Assembly (NCBI RefSeq): GCF_022539505.1 | Contig: NC_061510.1 | Coordinates: 226,942,043 to 227,006,042, forward strand | DNA: 64,000 nt | Reading direction: 5' to 3' | DNA from: Lolium rigidum | Lineage: Eukaryota > Streptophyta > Magnoliopsida > Poales > Poaceae | Notes under the pieces: generated by a model | What the model saw: only the letters and a program-made list of their open reading frames with translations | Database searches by the model: none | What the model was told of the DNA's origin: nothing | In this document: positions 34,491 through 46,047 of the stretch, piece by piece | Layout of the letters: each line of letters begins with the position of its first letter | Numbering within the stretch: position 1 is the first letter of the stretch | Made by a program: the position numbers and the translations under genes

Positions 34491-35220
34491 TGTGGATTTT
34501 TAGTGCCATCTAACAAAACTGTCGGTGGGATAACGACGTGTGCGTGGACGCACTGCTCGGTGAGATAAGGCATGTAGCGCATGCCGTCTTGTCGGAGGAA
34601 CCAACCAGGACTAAAGGGTTTTTCGGCAGGCCAACCTTTAGTCCTGTTTGGTGGGTGCAACCGGGACTAAAGGGTTTTTCTGGCAGGCCTACCTTTAGTC
34701 CCATTTGGTGGGTGCAACTGGGACTAAAGGTGGATTTTTAGTGTCCTCTAACAAAATTGTTGGTAGGATAAGGAAGGGTGGGTGGACGCACTTCTCGGCG
34801 AGATAAGGCATGTATCACACGACGTCCTGTCGGAGGAACAAGATGAAGGAGGAAGCGGCGCTAGGCCTATAAAAGGAGCATCGCTAATCGCAAGCATCTC
34901 AACAAGCCAAACAAAAGTTAGGCTTCTTCGTCCCCATGGCCGGGGGAAAGGGTTGGGAAATCTCCCGTGACAGAGCTTCTCGAAGATGTCGTTGGTGCAC
35001 ACGCCCTAGGACATTTTCGAAAGTTCCGCCTCGGGAAAATTTCCCCGCAAGCCCATGAACGACTCCTCGATGAAGTTAATGGATAGTGATCGACCTCACA
35101 CTAGAGGCTTCGTCATGTCAGTCAAGTCGTTAAATGGAAACCGGAGCGTGAGTTTGGTTAATGGTTTGAATAGTTAGATTAATTACTCTACAAAACAGAA
35201 AATGGTTTTCGATTGCTTCA
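34491..35220. mobile_element. CACTA-like subterminal sequence, left of copy B
   Basis: 34600-34735 alternates ACCGGGACTAAAGG-like and CCTTTAGTCCCGGTTGG-like motifs in both orientations, the subterminal repeat style of grass CACTA elements; the same motif occurs near the CACTA terminus at 42160-42205. A block starting TTTTTAGTG.C.TCTAACAAAA occurs at 34498 and 34736. A TATA-like CTATAAAAGG at about 34866 is followed by a short open stretch around 34940-35085 (VTELLEDVVGAHALGHFRKF), which I do not recognise with confidence. The CACTA left terminus is not seen. Copy B separates this from 41945-42353. Confidence 0.5.
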
Positions 35221-36820
35221 TGATGCGCGTAGATGACACGTCCGTTGGGAACCCCAAGAGGAAGGTGTGATGCGCACAGCAGCAAGTTTTCCCTCAGTAA
35301 GAAACCAAGGTTATCGAACCAGTAGGAGCCAAGAAGCACGTTGAAGGTTGTTGGTGGCGGAGTGTAGTGCGGCGCAACACCAGGGATTCCGGCGCCAACG
35401 TGGAACCTGCACAACACAATCACGAGAACTTTGCCCCAACGTAACGGCGAGGTTGTCAATCTCACCGGCTTGCTGTAAACAAAGGATTAGATGTATAGTG
35501 TGGATGATGATGGTTGTTTGCGAAGAACAGGTAAAGAACAATTGCAGCGAGTTTGTATTTCAGATGTAAAGAATAGGACCGGGGTCCACAGATCACTAGC
35601 GGTGTCTCTCCCATAAGATAGCAGATGTTGGGTGAACAAATTACAGTTGGGCAACTGACAAATAAAGAAGGCATAACAATGCACATACATATATCATGAT
35701 GAGTACTATGAGATTTAATCAGGGCATTACGACAAAGTACATAGACCGCTATCCAGCATGCATCTATGCCTAAAAAGTCCACCTTCAAGGTTATCATCCG
35801 AACCCCTTCCAGTATTAAGTTGTAAACAACGAGACAATTGCATTAAGTATGGTGCGTAATGTAATCAACACAAATATCCTTAGACAAAGCATCGATGTTT
35901 TATCCCTAGTGGCAACATCACATCCACAACCTTAGAACTTTACGTCACCTGTCCCGGATTTAATGGAGGCATGAACCCACTATCGAGCATAAATACTCCC
36001 TCTTGGAGTCACAAGTATCAACTTGGCCGAGCCTCTACTAGCAACGGAGAGCATGCAACAACATAAATAACATATATGATAGATTGATAATCAACTTGAC
36101 ATAGTATTCAATATTCATCGGATCCCAACAAACACAACATGAAGGATTACAAATAGATGATCTTGATCATGATAGGCAGCTCACAAGATCTAACATGATA
36201 GCACAATAAGGAGAAGACAACCATCTAGCTACTGCTATGGACCCATAGTCCAGGGGTGGACTACTCACACATCGATCCGGAGGCGGTCATGGCGATGAAG
36301 AGACCTCCGGGAGATGATTCCCCTCTCCGGCAGGGTGCCGGAGGCGATCTCCTGAATCCCCCAAGATGGGATTGGCGGCGGCGGCGTCTCAGTAAGGTTT
36401 TCCGTATCGTGGCTCTCGGTACTGGGGGTTTCGCGACGGAGGCTTTAAGTAGGCGGAAGGGCAGGTCGGAGGGCCACACGAGGGCCCCACACGCCGGGGC
36501 CGCGCGGCCGGCACTCGGGCCGCGCCGCCCTGTTGTGGCGGCGCCTCGTGGCCCCACTTCGTCTATCCCTCGGTCTTCTGGAAGCTTCGTGCAAAAATAG
36601 GACCCTGGGCGTTGATTTCGTCCAATTCCGAGAATATTTCCTTACTAGGATTTCTGAAACCAAAAACAGTAGAAAACAGCAACTGGCTCTTCGGCATCTC
36701 GTCAATAGGTTAGTGTCGGGAAATGCATAAATATGACATATAATGTGTATAAAACATGTGAGTATCATCATAAAAGTAGCATGGAACATAAGAAATTATA
36801 GATACGTTTGGGACGTATCA
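35221..36820 (-). repeat. 3' LTR of copy B (1600 bp)
   Basis: The plus strand starts TGATGCGCGTAGATGACACG and ends GATACGTTTGGGACGTATCA. Open frames at 36256-36789 are GC-rich leader sequence repeated in the partner LTR, not genes. Confidence 0.88.
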
Positions 36821-39414
36821 AGCATCCCCAAGCTTAGTTCCTACTCGCCCTCGAGTAGGTAAACGATAACAAAGATAATTTCTGAAGTGACATGCTATCA
36901 TAATCTTGATCATACTATTGTAAAGCATATGAGATGAATGCAGCGATTCGAAGCAATGATGGAGATAATGAGTAAACAAATGAATCATATAGCAAAGACT
37001 TTTCATGAATAATACTTTCACGACAAGCATCAATAAGACTTGCATAAGAGTTACTCATAAAGCAATAAATTCGAAGTAAAAGCATTGAAGCAACACAAAG
37101 GAAGATAAAGTTTCAGCGGTTGCTTTCAACTTCAACATGTATATCTCATGGATAATTGTCAACACAAAGTAATATAACAAGTGCAATAAGTAAACATGTA
37201 AGAATCAATGCACACGAGTTGATACAAGTGTTTGCTTCGGGATAGAAAGAATAGGCAAACTGACTCAACAATAAAGTAAAAGATAGGCCCTTCGCAGAGG
37301 GAAGCATTGATTACTATATTTGTGCTAGAGCTTTTCATTTTGAAAACAAGAAACAATTTGTCAACGGTAGTAGTAAAGCATATGAGTTATGTATAAGACA
37401 TCTTATAAGTTGCAAGCCTCATGCATAGTATACTAATAGTGCTCGCACCTTGTCCTAATTAGCTTGGATTAACACTGATTATCATTGCATAGCATATGTT
37501 TCAACCAAGTGTCACAAAGGGGTACCTCTATGCCGCCTGTACAAAGGTCTAAGGAGAAAGCTCGCATTGGATTTCTCGCTTTTGATTATTCTCAACTTAG
37601 ACATCCATACCGGGACAACATAGACATCAGATAATGGACCCCTCTTTAATGCATAGGCATTCAACAACAGTTATTATTCTCATAAGAGATTGAGGATTAG
37701 CTGTCCACACTGAAACTTCCACCATGAATCATGGCTTTAGTTAGCGGCCCAATGTTCTTCTCTAACAGTATGCATACTCAAACCATTTGATGTGAAAACC
37801 GCCCTTACTTCGGACAAGACGAACATGCATAGCAACTCACATGATATTCAACAAAGGTAAAAGAGTTGATGGCGTCCCCGGAAAACATGGTTACCGCTCA
37901 ACAAGCAACTTACTAAGAAATAAGACACATAAGTACATATTCTTCACCACGATAGTTTTTAAGCTATTTTATCCCATGAGCTATATATTGCAAAGGTAAA
38001 GAATAGAAATTTTTAAAGGTAGCACTCAAGTAATTTACTTTGGAATGGCGGAGAAATACCATGTAGTAGGTAGGTATGGTGGACACAAATGGCATGGTTA
38101 TTGGCTCAAGGATTTGGATGTACGAGAAGAATTCCTCTCAATACAAGGCTAGGCTAGCAAGGTTGTTTGAAGCAAACTCAAGTATAAAAGGTGCAGCAAA
38201 GCTCACATATGAACATATTGTAGCTATTATAAGACTTTACATTGTCTCCTTGTTGTTCAAACACCTCAACCGAGAAAATATCTAGACTCTAGAGATCAAT
38301 CATGCAAACCAAATTTTAACAAGCTCTATGTAGTTATTCATTAATGAGTACAAGGTACATGATGCAAGAGCTTAAACATGATCTATATGAGCATAACAAT
38401 TGCCAAGTATCACATTATTCAAGACATTTAACCATTTACCACATGCGGCATTTTCCGTTTCCAACCATATAACAATGAATGAAGTAGTTCAACTTTCGCA
38501 ATGAACATTAAAGATGAAGCTAAGAACACATGTGTTCATACAAAACAGCGGAGCGTGTCTCTCTCCCAAACAAAGAATGCTAGGATCCGATTTATTCAAA
38601 CAAAAACAAAAACGAACAGACGCTCCAAGTAAAGCACATAAGATGTGACGGAATAAAAATATAGTTTCACTAGAGGAACCTGATAAGTTGTCGATGAAGA
38701 AGGGATGCCTTGGGCATCCCCAAGCTTAGACGCTTGAGTATTCTTAAAATATGCAGGGATGAACCACGGGGGCATCCCCAAGCTTTGACTTTTCACTCTT
38801 CTTGATCATATTGTATCATCCTCCTCTCTTGACCCTTGAAAACTTCCTCCACACCAAACTCGAAACAAACTCATTAGAGGGTCAGTGCATAATTCATATA
38901 TTCAGAGGTGACATAATCATTCTTAACACTTCTGGACATTGCACAAAGCTACTGAAAGTTAATGGAACAAAGAAATCCATCTAACATAGCAAAACAGGCA
39001 ATGCGAAATAAAAGGCAGATTCTGTCAAAACAGAACAGTTCGCAAAGACGAATTTTAAAGTGGCACCAGACTTGCTCAGATGAAAATGCCTAAATTGAAT
39101 GAAAGTTGCGTACATATCTGAGGATCACGCACGTAAATTGGCAGATTTTTTTGATTTTTCTACAGGGACTACTGCCCAAATTCGTGACAGCAAGAAATCT
39201 GTTCCTGCGCAGCAATCCAAATCTAGTATTGGCTTTACTATCAAAGACTTCACTTGGCACAACTATGCAATAAAATAAAGATAAGGAGAGGTTTCTACAG
39301 TAGTAAACAACTTCCAAGACTCAAATATAAAATAAAGTGCAGAAGTAAAATAATGGGTTGTCTCCCATAAGCGCTTTTCTTTAACGCCTTTCAGCTAGGC
39401 GCAGAAAGTGTGTA
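36821..39414 (-). other. Copy B untranslated interior
   Basis: No coding signal over 2.6 kb. The part 38160-39340 matches copy A 11968-13150, and 36821-38070 matches 26601-27701 in reverse. This conserved non-coding tract is the shared backbone of the non-autonomous copies. Confidence 0.75.
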
Positions 39415-40095
39415 TCAAGTGTTATCAAGAGATGAAGCATCAACATCATAAGCTCCCCCATCTGTAGTGGTACTAAGGGCTTTGTCAATTTTAGGCCTAT
39501 AATAATATTTTTTTGGTTTAGGCACTTTAGAGACATACATAAACTTTTGCTCCTTACCCACATAAGCTTTCTCCTTAAACTTAAGAGAAGAAAAAGTTGA
39601 ACCCAAGGTTCCCATAGCTTCTTCAAGTTCACTAATCCTATGGGTTCGATTATCATGAGTAGCACAAGTTTCTAAAACAGCAATTCTTTCATTAATTCCA
39701 CCTAGAGATTTATCAAGTTTATCAGTGCTATTAAGTAATATTCCCAATTTAGTCTCAATACTTGGAAGATCTTTCTCTATGGCCTCCAACTTTTTCATAA
39801 CATCTTCAAGAGAGATTTCAGTTTTAGCTTCATTAACAGGTGGTATTCCAACTAGACTCTCAATAATGCAACTAGCTTCTAAAGCCGGAGTGCCTAGGAA
39901 ATTACCTCCCGCAAGAGTATCAAGAACATACCTATTCCAGCTAGAGATACCAACATAAAAGTTCCTAAGTAGTATAATAGTGGAGTGTTTCTTAATGCAC
40001 CTATGATGAGCATCACTAATTCTATACCAAGTATCTTTAAAACTTTCTCCCCCTTGTTGCTTAAAGGAACGAACTTCAACTTCCGGATTACTCAT
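39415..40095 (-). CDS. Copy B gag-like protein, intact ORF (226 aa)
   Basis: The start at 40095 (MSNPEVEVRSFKQQGGESFK) is chosen over the in-frame upstream methionine at 40119 because the conserved gag block begins here, 225 bp from the primer site. The block DTWYRISDAHHRC...STIILLRNFYVGISSWNRY is the capsid-type segment of Athila-group Gag. A coiled-coil-like region follows (LEDVMKKLEAIEKDLPSIET, then LDKSLGGINERIAVLE), and a short tail. There is no zinc knuckle, and the N-terminal portion of a full Gag is absent, so this is a truncated Gag kept in a non-autonomous element. It might assemble with Gag of a helper element. Confidence 0.72.
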   Translation of the reverse strand: MSNPEVEVRSFKQQGGESFKDTWYRISDAHHRCIKKHSTIILLRNFYVGISSWNRYVLDTLAGGNFLGTPALEASCIIESLVGIPPVNEAKTEISLEDVMKKLEAIEKDLPSIETKLGILLNSTDKLDKSLGGINERIAVLETCATHDNRTHRISELEEAMGTLGSTFSSLKFKEKAYVGKEQKFMYVSKVPKPKKYYYRPKIDKALSTTTDGGAYDVDASSLDNT

Positions 40096-40319
40096 TTTTA
40101 GTAGTAGTAAATAAAGCAAACTAGATAAAATAAATGCAAGTAACTAATTTTTTTGTGTTTTTAATATGGAGAACAAGACAGTAAATAAAGTAAAGCTAGC
40201 AACTAATTTTTTTGTGTTTTGATATAATGCAGCAAACAAAGCAGTAAATAAAATAAAGCAAGACAAAAACAAAGTAAAGAGATTGGAAGTGGAGACTCCC
40301 CTTGCAGCGTGTCTTGATC

Positions 40320-40336
40320 TCCCCGGCAACGGCGCC
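40320..40336 (-). promoter_or_regulatory. Primer binding site of copy B (tRNA-Asp type)
   Basis: The minus strand reads GGCGCCGTTGCCGGGGA, twelve bases from the LTR end at 40349. It matches the site of copy A except for the flanking base (CGGCGCC instead of TGGCGCC). Confidence 0.85.
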
Positions 40337-40348
40337 GGAAAACGGTCT

Positions 40349-41944
40349 TGATGCGCGTAGATGACACGTCCGTTGGGAACCCCAAGAGGAAGGTGTGATG
40401 CGCACAGCAGCAAGTTTTCCCTCGAGTAAGAAACCAAGGTTATCGAACCGGTAGGAGCCAAGAAGCACGTTGAAGGTTGTTGGTGGCGGAGTGTAGTGCG
40501 GCGCAACACCAGGGATTCCGGCGCCAACGTGGAACCTGCACAACACAATCACAGAACTTTGCCCCAACGTAACAGCGAGGTTGTCAATCTCACCGGCTTG
40601 TTGTAAACAAAGGATTAGATGTATAGTGTGGATGATGATGATTGTTTGCGAAGAACAGTAAAGAACAATTACAGCAGTTTGTATTTCAGATGTAAAGAAT
40701 AGGAGCGGGGTCCACAGATCACTAGCGTTGTCTCTCCCATAAGATAGCAGATGTTGGGTGAACAAATTACAGTTGGGCAATTGACAAATAAAGAAGGCAT
40801 AACAATGCACATACATATATCATGACGAGTACTATGAGATTTAATGAGGGCATTACGACAAAGTACATAGACCGCTATCCAGCATGCATCTATGCCTAAA
40901 AATTCCACCTTCAGGTTATCATCCGAACCCCTTCCAGTATTAAGTTGTAAACAACAGACAATTGCATTAAGTATGGTGCGTAATGTAATCAACACAAATA
41001 TCCTTAGACAAAGCATCGATGTTTTCTCCCTAGTGGCAACAGCACATCCACAACCTTAGAACTTTCTGTCACTGTCCTAGATTTAATGGAGGCATGAACC
41101 CACTATCGAGCATAAATACTCCCTCTTGGAGTCACAAGTATCAACTTGGCCGGAGCCTCTACTAGCAACGGAGAGCATGCAAGAACATAAATAACATATA
41201 TGATAGATTGATAATCAACTTGACATAGTATTCAATATTCATCGGATCCCAACAAACACAACATGAAGGATTACAAATAGATGATCTTGATCATGATAGG
41301 CAGCTCACAAGATCTAACATGATAGCACAATGAGGAGAAGACAACCATCTAGCTACTGCTATGGACCCATAGTCCAGGGGTGGACTACTCAGACATCGAT
41401 CCGGAGGCGATCATGGCGATGAAGAGACCTCCGGGAGATGATTCCCCTCTCCGGCAGGGTGCCGGAGGCGATCTCCTGAATCCCCCGAGATGGGATTGGC
41501 GGCGGCGGTGTCTCAGTAAGGTTTTCCGTTTTGTGGCTCTCGGTACTGGGGGTTTCGCGATGGAGGCTTTAAGTAGGCGGAAGGGCAGGTCAGGGGGCCA
41601 CACGAGGGCCCCACACGCCAGGGCCGCGCGGCCAGCACCTGGGCCGCGCCGCCCTGTTGTGGCGGCGCCTCGTGGCCCCACTTCGTCTATCCCTCGGTCT
41701 TCTGGAAGCTTCGTGCAAAAATAGGACCCTGGGCGTTGATTTCGTCCAATTCTGAGAATATTTCCTTACTAGGATTTCTGAAACCAAAAACAGCAGAAAA
41801 CAGCAACTGGCTCTTCAGCATCTCGTCAATAGGTTAGTGCCGAAAAGTGCATAAATATGACATATAATGTGTATAAAACATGTGAGTATCATCATAAAAG
41901 TAGCATGGAACATAAGAAATTATAGATACGTTTGGGACGTATCA
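40349..41944 (-). repeat. 5' LTR of copy B (1596 bp)
   Basis: Partner of 35221-36820 with the same ends. Differences visible at the start include CTCAG/CTCGAG, ACCAG/ACCGG and CACGAGAAC/CACAGAAC. Confidence 0.88.
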
Positions 41945-42353
41945 CTTCTCCAAATTCAAATACTTTCCAAAGTTTGTTCACATTCGAAAGTATGCAACAG
42001 TTAATCAAATTCATATTAAAACACTTATTAAATATTCAACAAATATAAAAAAACTTAGTATTGGTTCAAATAAAAAGTCTTTAGTTTTGGCGCAAATAAA
42101 AGGTCTTTAGTTCCGGTCTTTAGTTTTGGCGCAAATAAAAGGTGCTTGCGACCGGCCGCAGCCTACGCGGAACCTTTAGTCCCGGTTATTGCCACCAACC
42201 GGGTCTAAAGGTACCTAACGAACCGGGATTATATGTTGTCTCGCGTTCTAGCCATTGGAACCGGGACTATTTCTAGCAATAGTTCCGAATTAAATCTTGG
42301 CCGAGACTAATGCTCCTAGCAGCTCCAAACGAAAGACCCTTTTTCTAGTAGTG
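41945..42353 (-). mobile_element. CACTA terminus
   Basis: The end CCCTTTTTCTAGTAGTG (to 42353) is the inverse of CACTACTAGAAAAAGGG, a standard grass CACTA terminal inverted repeat. Subterminal ACCTTTAGTCCCGGTT and ACCGGGTCTAAAGG motifs lie at 42170-42212. A direct repeat of GGTCTTTAGTT..GGCGCAAATAAAAGG is at about 42070-42142. The next three bases (aat) would be the target duplication. The other terminus was not found in this window. Confidence 0.75.
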
Positions 42354-42694
42354 AATTTACCTAATTAATTACTAATACTCCACATTTTCGTTACGGCTCA
42401 GTAGCAACTTTTTTGTGCTTTATGGCCGTGCATTGGATTGTCTGGAACACAAGCACACAATTTTTATTTCAGGGGTCAGCGGTGTTCCTCACCACACACG
42501 GATAGGGTCTTCCTTGTGCCACGGGGGTCCTTAAAAGGACCAATCTGTTCTAGTGCGAGGCAGCTCTAATGAGCAAAAAAAAAAACGGAAAACGGAAGGT
42601 GATAGCTATGAACGAAGGAAACATAACCCGAAGAACACGTAGGAAAACGGAACCTAGAATTTGTTTTTAGACAAATCAAAATACGGATGAAGCC
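42354..42694. other. Unassigned intergenic sequence
   Basis: AT-rich to mixed sequence with no coding signal and no recognised repeat. Confidence 0.5.
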
Positions 42695-42997
42695 TGGTGA
42701 TCAGGGGGTGAGCACCCCTTCTCTGCTCGACACGTGTCTAACGACATTAGCACTTTACACGCATCGACGTGGTCCAGCACATCGAGTGGAAGGGCGGAGA
42801 GACGCGGGGAAGGTGCACGGTGACGCGTTTGGCCGGGGAGACACTGGCGCGACCTCAGATGCGCGAGGTGGAGGCCGGCGAGGTGGAGGTGGAGGCTGGA
42901 GAGGTAGTGGCCGTTAGTGAGTAGCAGAATCCAACAGTGGTGGACCAAATCCAACGGTGATAACCGGCCGGTTGCTCACGTATCCCCCTGATCACCA
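42695..42997. mobile_element. Small terminal-inverted-repeat element (303 bp), candidate
   Basis: The left end TGGTGATCAGGGGGTGAGCA is mirrored at the right by TGCTCACGTATCCCCCTGATCACCA, giving about 19 matching bases with a 5-base insertion. The interior is GC-rich with GGAGGTGGAGG-type runs. No target duplication is visible, so the superfamily is open. Confidence 0.5.
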
Positions 42998-43740
42998 AAT
43001 CCACTCTCAATCAAAATATCAGAAATTGATAGAATTCGAGAAAAAATGTTATTGAAAGTGAGTGATTCTTGAATAGGCTCAAAATATTAAGAAGTGAAGG
43101 AGATCAGAATTTTTCACCAAAAAACTAGACATTTTAAAAAATGTGTAACAATTTAGGAACATTCGTGAACATTTGTGACTCCCATCATTTTCTCGAAATA
43201 ATCGTTCATGCAAAATCACTATTCAAAATAGCAGTTGATATATAATAAATAGCGAAATCCGTCCGAATCAGCAAATCGGCGACAATGGAGCTCATCTAGA
43301 TACTTTTGTAACCTAGAAAATCACCATATATTCCCAAATAAGTTTTGAGTTCTTCTCAATTGATCTAGGGTTTTAGCATTATTTCTGATTTCCATTAATG
43401 TGTTATTTGGAAGATCTTTTAATATTTGTGTTAGTTTTAATCCTTGTATTATCTGTAACTAAATTCGTTATTTATTCAGAACGCTTGTTCTTGTATTTGC
43501 CTGGTTACCTGCCTACCATGTGTGCAAAATATGGTAAAGCCTGTGCATCCACACACTCGGATGTTAACTTGTAACATGCTTGGTAAGAGTAAACTCTTTG
43601 AAACGAAGAACGGGTCGTATTATCGTACGATCGACATGGATATATTTATGTTCACAAGATTCTATGCTAGCTTGCTATAGTTGACATGCAATGCAGATCC
43701 AACGACTTTTTACATGCATACTGGGTCTGGGACTCTGGGT
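42998..43740. other. Upstream region of the cysteine-rich gene
   Basis: AT-rich, no coding signal, no recognised repeat. It probably includes the upstream regulatory region of the gene at 43875. Confidence 0.45.
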
Positions 43741-43745
43741 GTGCC

Positions 43746-43753
43746 TATAAATA
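43746..43753 (+). promoter_or_regulatory. TATA box of the cysteine-rich gene
   Basis: TATAAATA, 121 bp before the start codon at 43875. A transcription start about 30 bp downstream would give a leader of about 90-100 bases. Confidence 0.75.
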
Positions 43754-43874
43754 GCGTCCCCTGCTCGAGCAAATAGGACACCAACCAAGCGTAGGCATCT
43801 CGCACCATCTATTCTTTCATCCGTCTGCTTTCATCTATCTTGAGCTAGCTAGCAAGCTTCCTAGCTGTACGACA

Positions 43875-44330
43875 ATGTCTTCAGGTTTAGCCGCATTCAG
43901 GGCGGCCGCGGTAGCGGCAGTACTAGCACTGCTGGTTCTACCTTCCTCGGGGCGCTTTCCCTCGCTGGGATCGGCACCACCAGCGCCAGCGCCGGTGACA
44001 CCACCAGTCTCGGCACCCGTACAGCCGCCTGCGCCAGGGCCGGCGCCGCCGGTATCATGCAGGGACTGCCGCCAGCCTCTCATGGCATGCGCGTCGACTT
44101 GCTGGCCCGCTGTGTCCGTGAGATGCAACGGGGAGTGCAGCCCCCCGCAGCCGATCTGCGACCAGTGCAAGGCGATGAATGACAATTGCACCGCATGCTG
44201 CAACGACGGAACCTGTAGCTGCAACTGTAAAAACGACAGCGACTTCAACTGCCGCGAACGTTGCTACGTCCAAAACACACGATGCGTCGATGCCAAAGCT
44301 GCCATGAGTGGGCAATTATTGATTGCGTAA
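43875..44330 (+). CDS. Secreted proline-rich, cysteine-rich small protein; apparent 3' frameshift (true end probably 44380)
   Basis: 151 residues as read. Residues 1-26 form a signal peptide (hydrophobic AAVAAVLALLVLP). A Pro/Ala/Val-rich stretch follows (residues 33-60), then a cysteine-rich domain with about 17 cysteines in C-x2-C and C-x3-C steps (CRDC, CDQC, CCNDGTCSCNC). The family was not recognised; such domains occur in secreted plant peptides with defence or developmental roles, and no function is claimed. The reading frame ends VDAKAAMSGQLLIA without cysteines. From 44291 another frame reads CQSCHEWAIIDC, then CFSPCKAICANERY and stop at 44380, continuing the cysteine spacing. One base inserted or two deleted near 44285-44291 would explain this. 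It is the only gene here with promoter, signal peptide and non-repeat character, so it is the best host gene candidate. Confidence 0.75.
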   Translation: MSSGLAAFRAAAVAAVLALLVLPSSGRFPSLGSAPPAPAPVTPPVSAPVQPPAPGPAPPVSCRDCRQPLMACASTCWPAVSVRCNGECSPPQPICDQCKAMNDNCTACCNDGTCSCNCKNDSDFNCRERCYVQNTRCVDAKAAMSGQLLIA

Positions 44331-44460
44331 CCCACTGCTTCAGCCCCTGCAAAGCAATCTGCGCGAATGAACGATACTAGGCGAGCTAGCTGGGCTATGT
44401 ATGTGTCGCATCTTACTACTACTCCACGTGAGCTTGTTCATGCATCTATGGGATATTTAC

Positions 44461-44829
44461 TTTGGCTCATAGGAGCATTTGCTCCCATTATGTGAATCAA
44501 CATTTTAAAGTGTTAAAAAATTCTAAAATAAAATTTTACATGTACATCTACACATTTTATGTTCGTACACAAGTTTTAAAAAAAAATTAAAAAAAATTGT
44601 GACTCCAGTAAAAAAGACAAATTTTGATGTTATAACATGACTACGTATAGGACATTATTTTGTCTTTTTTGTACACGCCACATAAAATGTTGTTTCTCCA
44701 CGAAAACTTGTGCACTAACGTAGAATGTCATGATGTACACCAAAAAAATTATGTCAGAATTTTTTGCCATTTTTAAAATTATTTTTTAATTATTTTGAAT
44801 AATGGGAACATTTGCTCCTATGAGCCAAA
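44461..44829. mobile_element. MITE with about 30-bp terminal inverted repeats (369 bp)
   Basis: The left end TTTGGCTCATAGGAGCATTT and the right end AAATG..CTATGAGCCAAA form inverted repeats (with GCTCCCATTAT against ATAATGGGAAC) of about 30 bases with a few mismatches. The interior is AT-rich with no coding signal. It sits about 80 bp after the probable end of the cysteine-rich gene, likely in its 3' region. The target duplication is unclear. Confidence 0.8.
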
Positions 44830-45033
44830 ACGCCTCCTCCTACATCTATGCATTATTCTACTCCGTGATGCCCATCAATTTTTTTTTTTGGAGCAACCGG
44901 CAGGAGCACTGCCTTTTCATTAAGCAAGGGGGAAAAACCGACCAAACTGTACAGGAGAGGGCATATTTAGATTAAGGTGGGAATATGCCCCAGAAAACCA
45001 CGCAAAGAAAAAGAAAAAGAAGAGGGAAAAAGG

Positions 45034-46047
45034 TCAGTCAGGTTCGGCCGGCCATACCGGCCCAAAGCCGTTGATGGCACGGTCCCTCTGGAGGACGTCT
45101 TCCTTTGCGATATCGGCAACCTCAAGATAGGTAAGGCGGCGCCCAGTGAAAATGCGTCTGTTTCGTTCCTTCCAAGCATTCCAAAGAACATATAGGAACC
45201 GGCCGCTGATGCGTTTTTGTTCCTTTGTAGCCTTTCCGGAGATCAAGTCATCCCACCACTCGGTGATGGATTGGTGGACGTGGCGATTATCAGGGCTATC
45301 ATCGTTGTCCCAGGTCTTCATCCGGTTCCAAATGGCAATGGTGAAGGGGCAATCTTTGCATAGGTGGTTGGCCGTCTCGGGCGCATGTAGACATAGAGGA
45401 CATAGAGGTTCATGTGGCCAGCCCCTAATGGCAAGCATATCAGCGGTCAGCAGCTTTCCATGCAGGGCAAGCCATCCAAAAAGCTTGCACTTCGGTTCGG
45501 CGTGAGCAGCCCAAATCTTTGTTGCGAGAAATCTAGCCTGGCCACCGAAAAACTGAGCCTTGTAAGCAGAGTTGACACTGTAAGTCGAGTCGGTAGTGAG
45601 AGTCCATAAAATGGAGTCAGGTTGCTCAGGGGCCAGGTTGACGGCTTGGATGATGTCCCAAAGCTCCAAATATTGCACCAGCTGCGTGGGAGTGTTTATC
45701 CTGTTGACGGAGCGGATCCAGTTGTTGTCGCTCAACTCTTTGGCAACCGTGCGGTTCTTCCTTGAGGCGATCTTGAAAAGGTCAGGCGCCCAAGTCGAAA
45801 TGGGGCCCCGTCCACACCAGTTGTCGTGCCAGAAGGAGGTAAACTTTCCGTTGCCAATAGTGATCTTGGTGGAGGCCCTGAAAAGCGCCATGTCAGTCTC
45901 GTCACAGGGAAGCTTTGATCCCGCCCACGTACGCTCAGGGTCAGTCCATTGGAGCCAAGGCCAGCGGAGCCTTAAAGCTCTTCCAGATCTTTCAATATCC
46001 GGCATTCCCAAGCCCCCAGAGTCTTCGGCCTGCACACCGTTTTCCAA
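45034..46047 (-). pseudogene. LINE ORF2, C-terminal zinc-binding domain
   Basis: The minus-strand frame shows ITIGNGKFTSFWHDNWCG, KIWAAHAEPKCKLFGWLALH and CPLCLHAPETANHLCKDCPF, with the C-x2-C...H...C pattern of the zf-RVT domain that ends plant LINE ORF2 proteins. It ends naturally at 45034, leaving a 3' untranslated tail of about 145 bp before the poly(A). The link to reverse transcriptase runs through another frame (46394-45972, RVILAKTVLMATGIYHATVI), so a frameshift lies near 46040. Confidence 0.9.

Larger units (their letters stand above)
35221..41944 (-). mobile_element. Copy B: complete non-autonomous Sabrina/WHAM-like LTR element (6.7 kb)
   Basis: Paired LTRs 40349-41944 (5') and 35221-36820 (3'), TG...CA ends, Asp-type primer site at 40336-40320, and polypurine tract AGCTTGGGGATGCT just inside the 3' LTR. 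The flanks are cttca (35216-35220) and cttct (41945-41949), a 4-of-5 match. The LTRs differ by scattered substitutions and one-base indels, roughly 97% alike by eye, so insertion was fairly recent. The 3.5 kb interior carries only a gag-like ORF; there is no protease, reverse transcriptase or integrase. It could move only with proteins from a related full element. It lies inside CACTA-like sequence. Confidence 0.88.

Noticed and set aside
36256..36789. Open frames in GC-rich LTR leader blocks (also at 15817-16257, 27922-28336, 30226-30621, 41380-41787, 60407-60736)
   Set aside because: The same Ala/Arg/Pro-rich frames recur in every LTR of the family, on either strand, without domains; they are leader sequence.
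42695..42997. Assignment of the small TIR element to the Mutator superfamily
   Set aside because: Terminal repeats fit, but the 9-base flanks (gatgaagcc and aatccactc) do not match, so the superfamily was left open.
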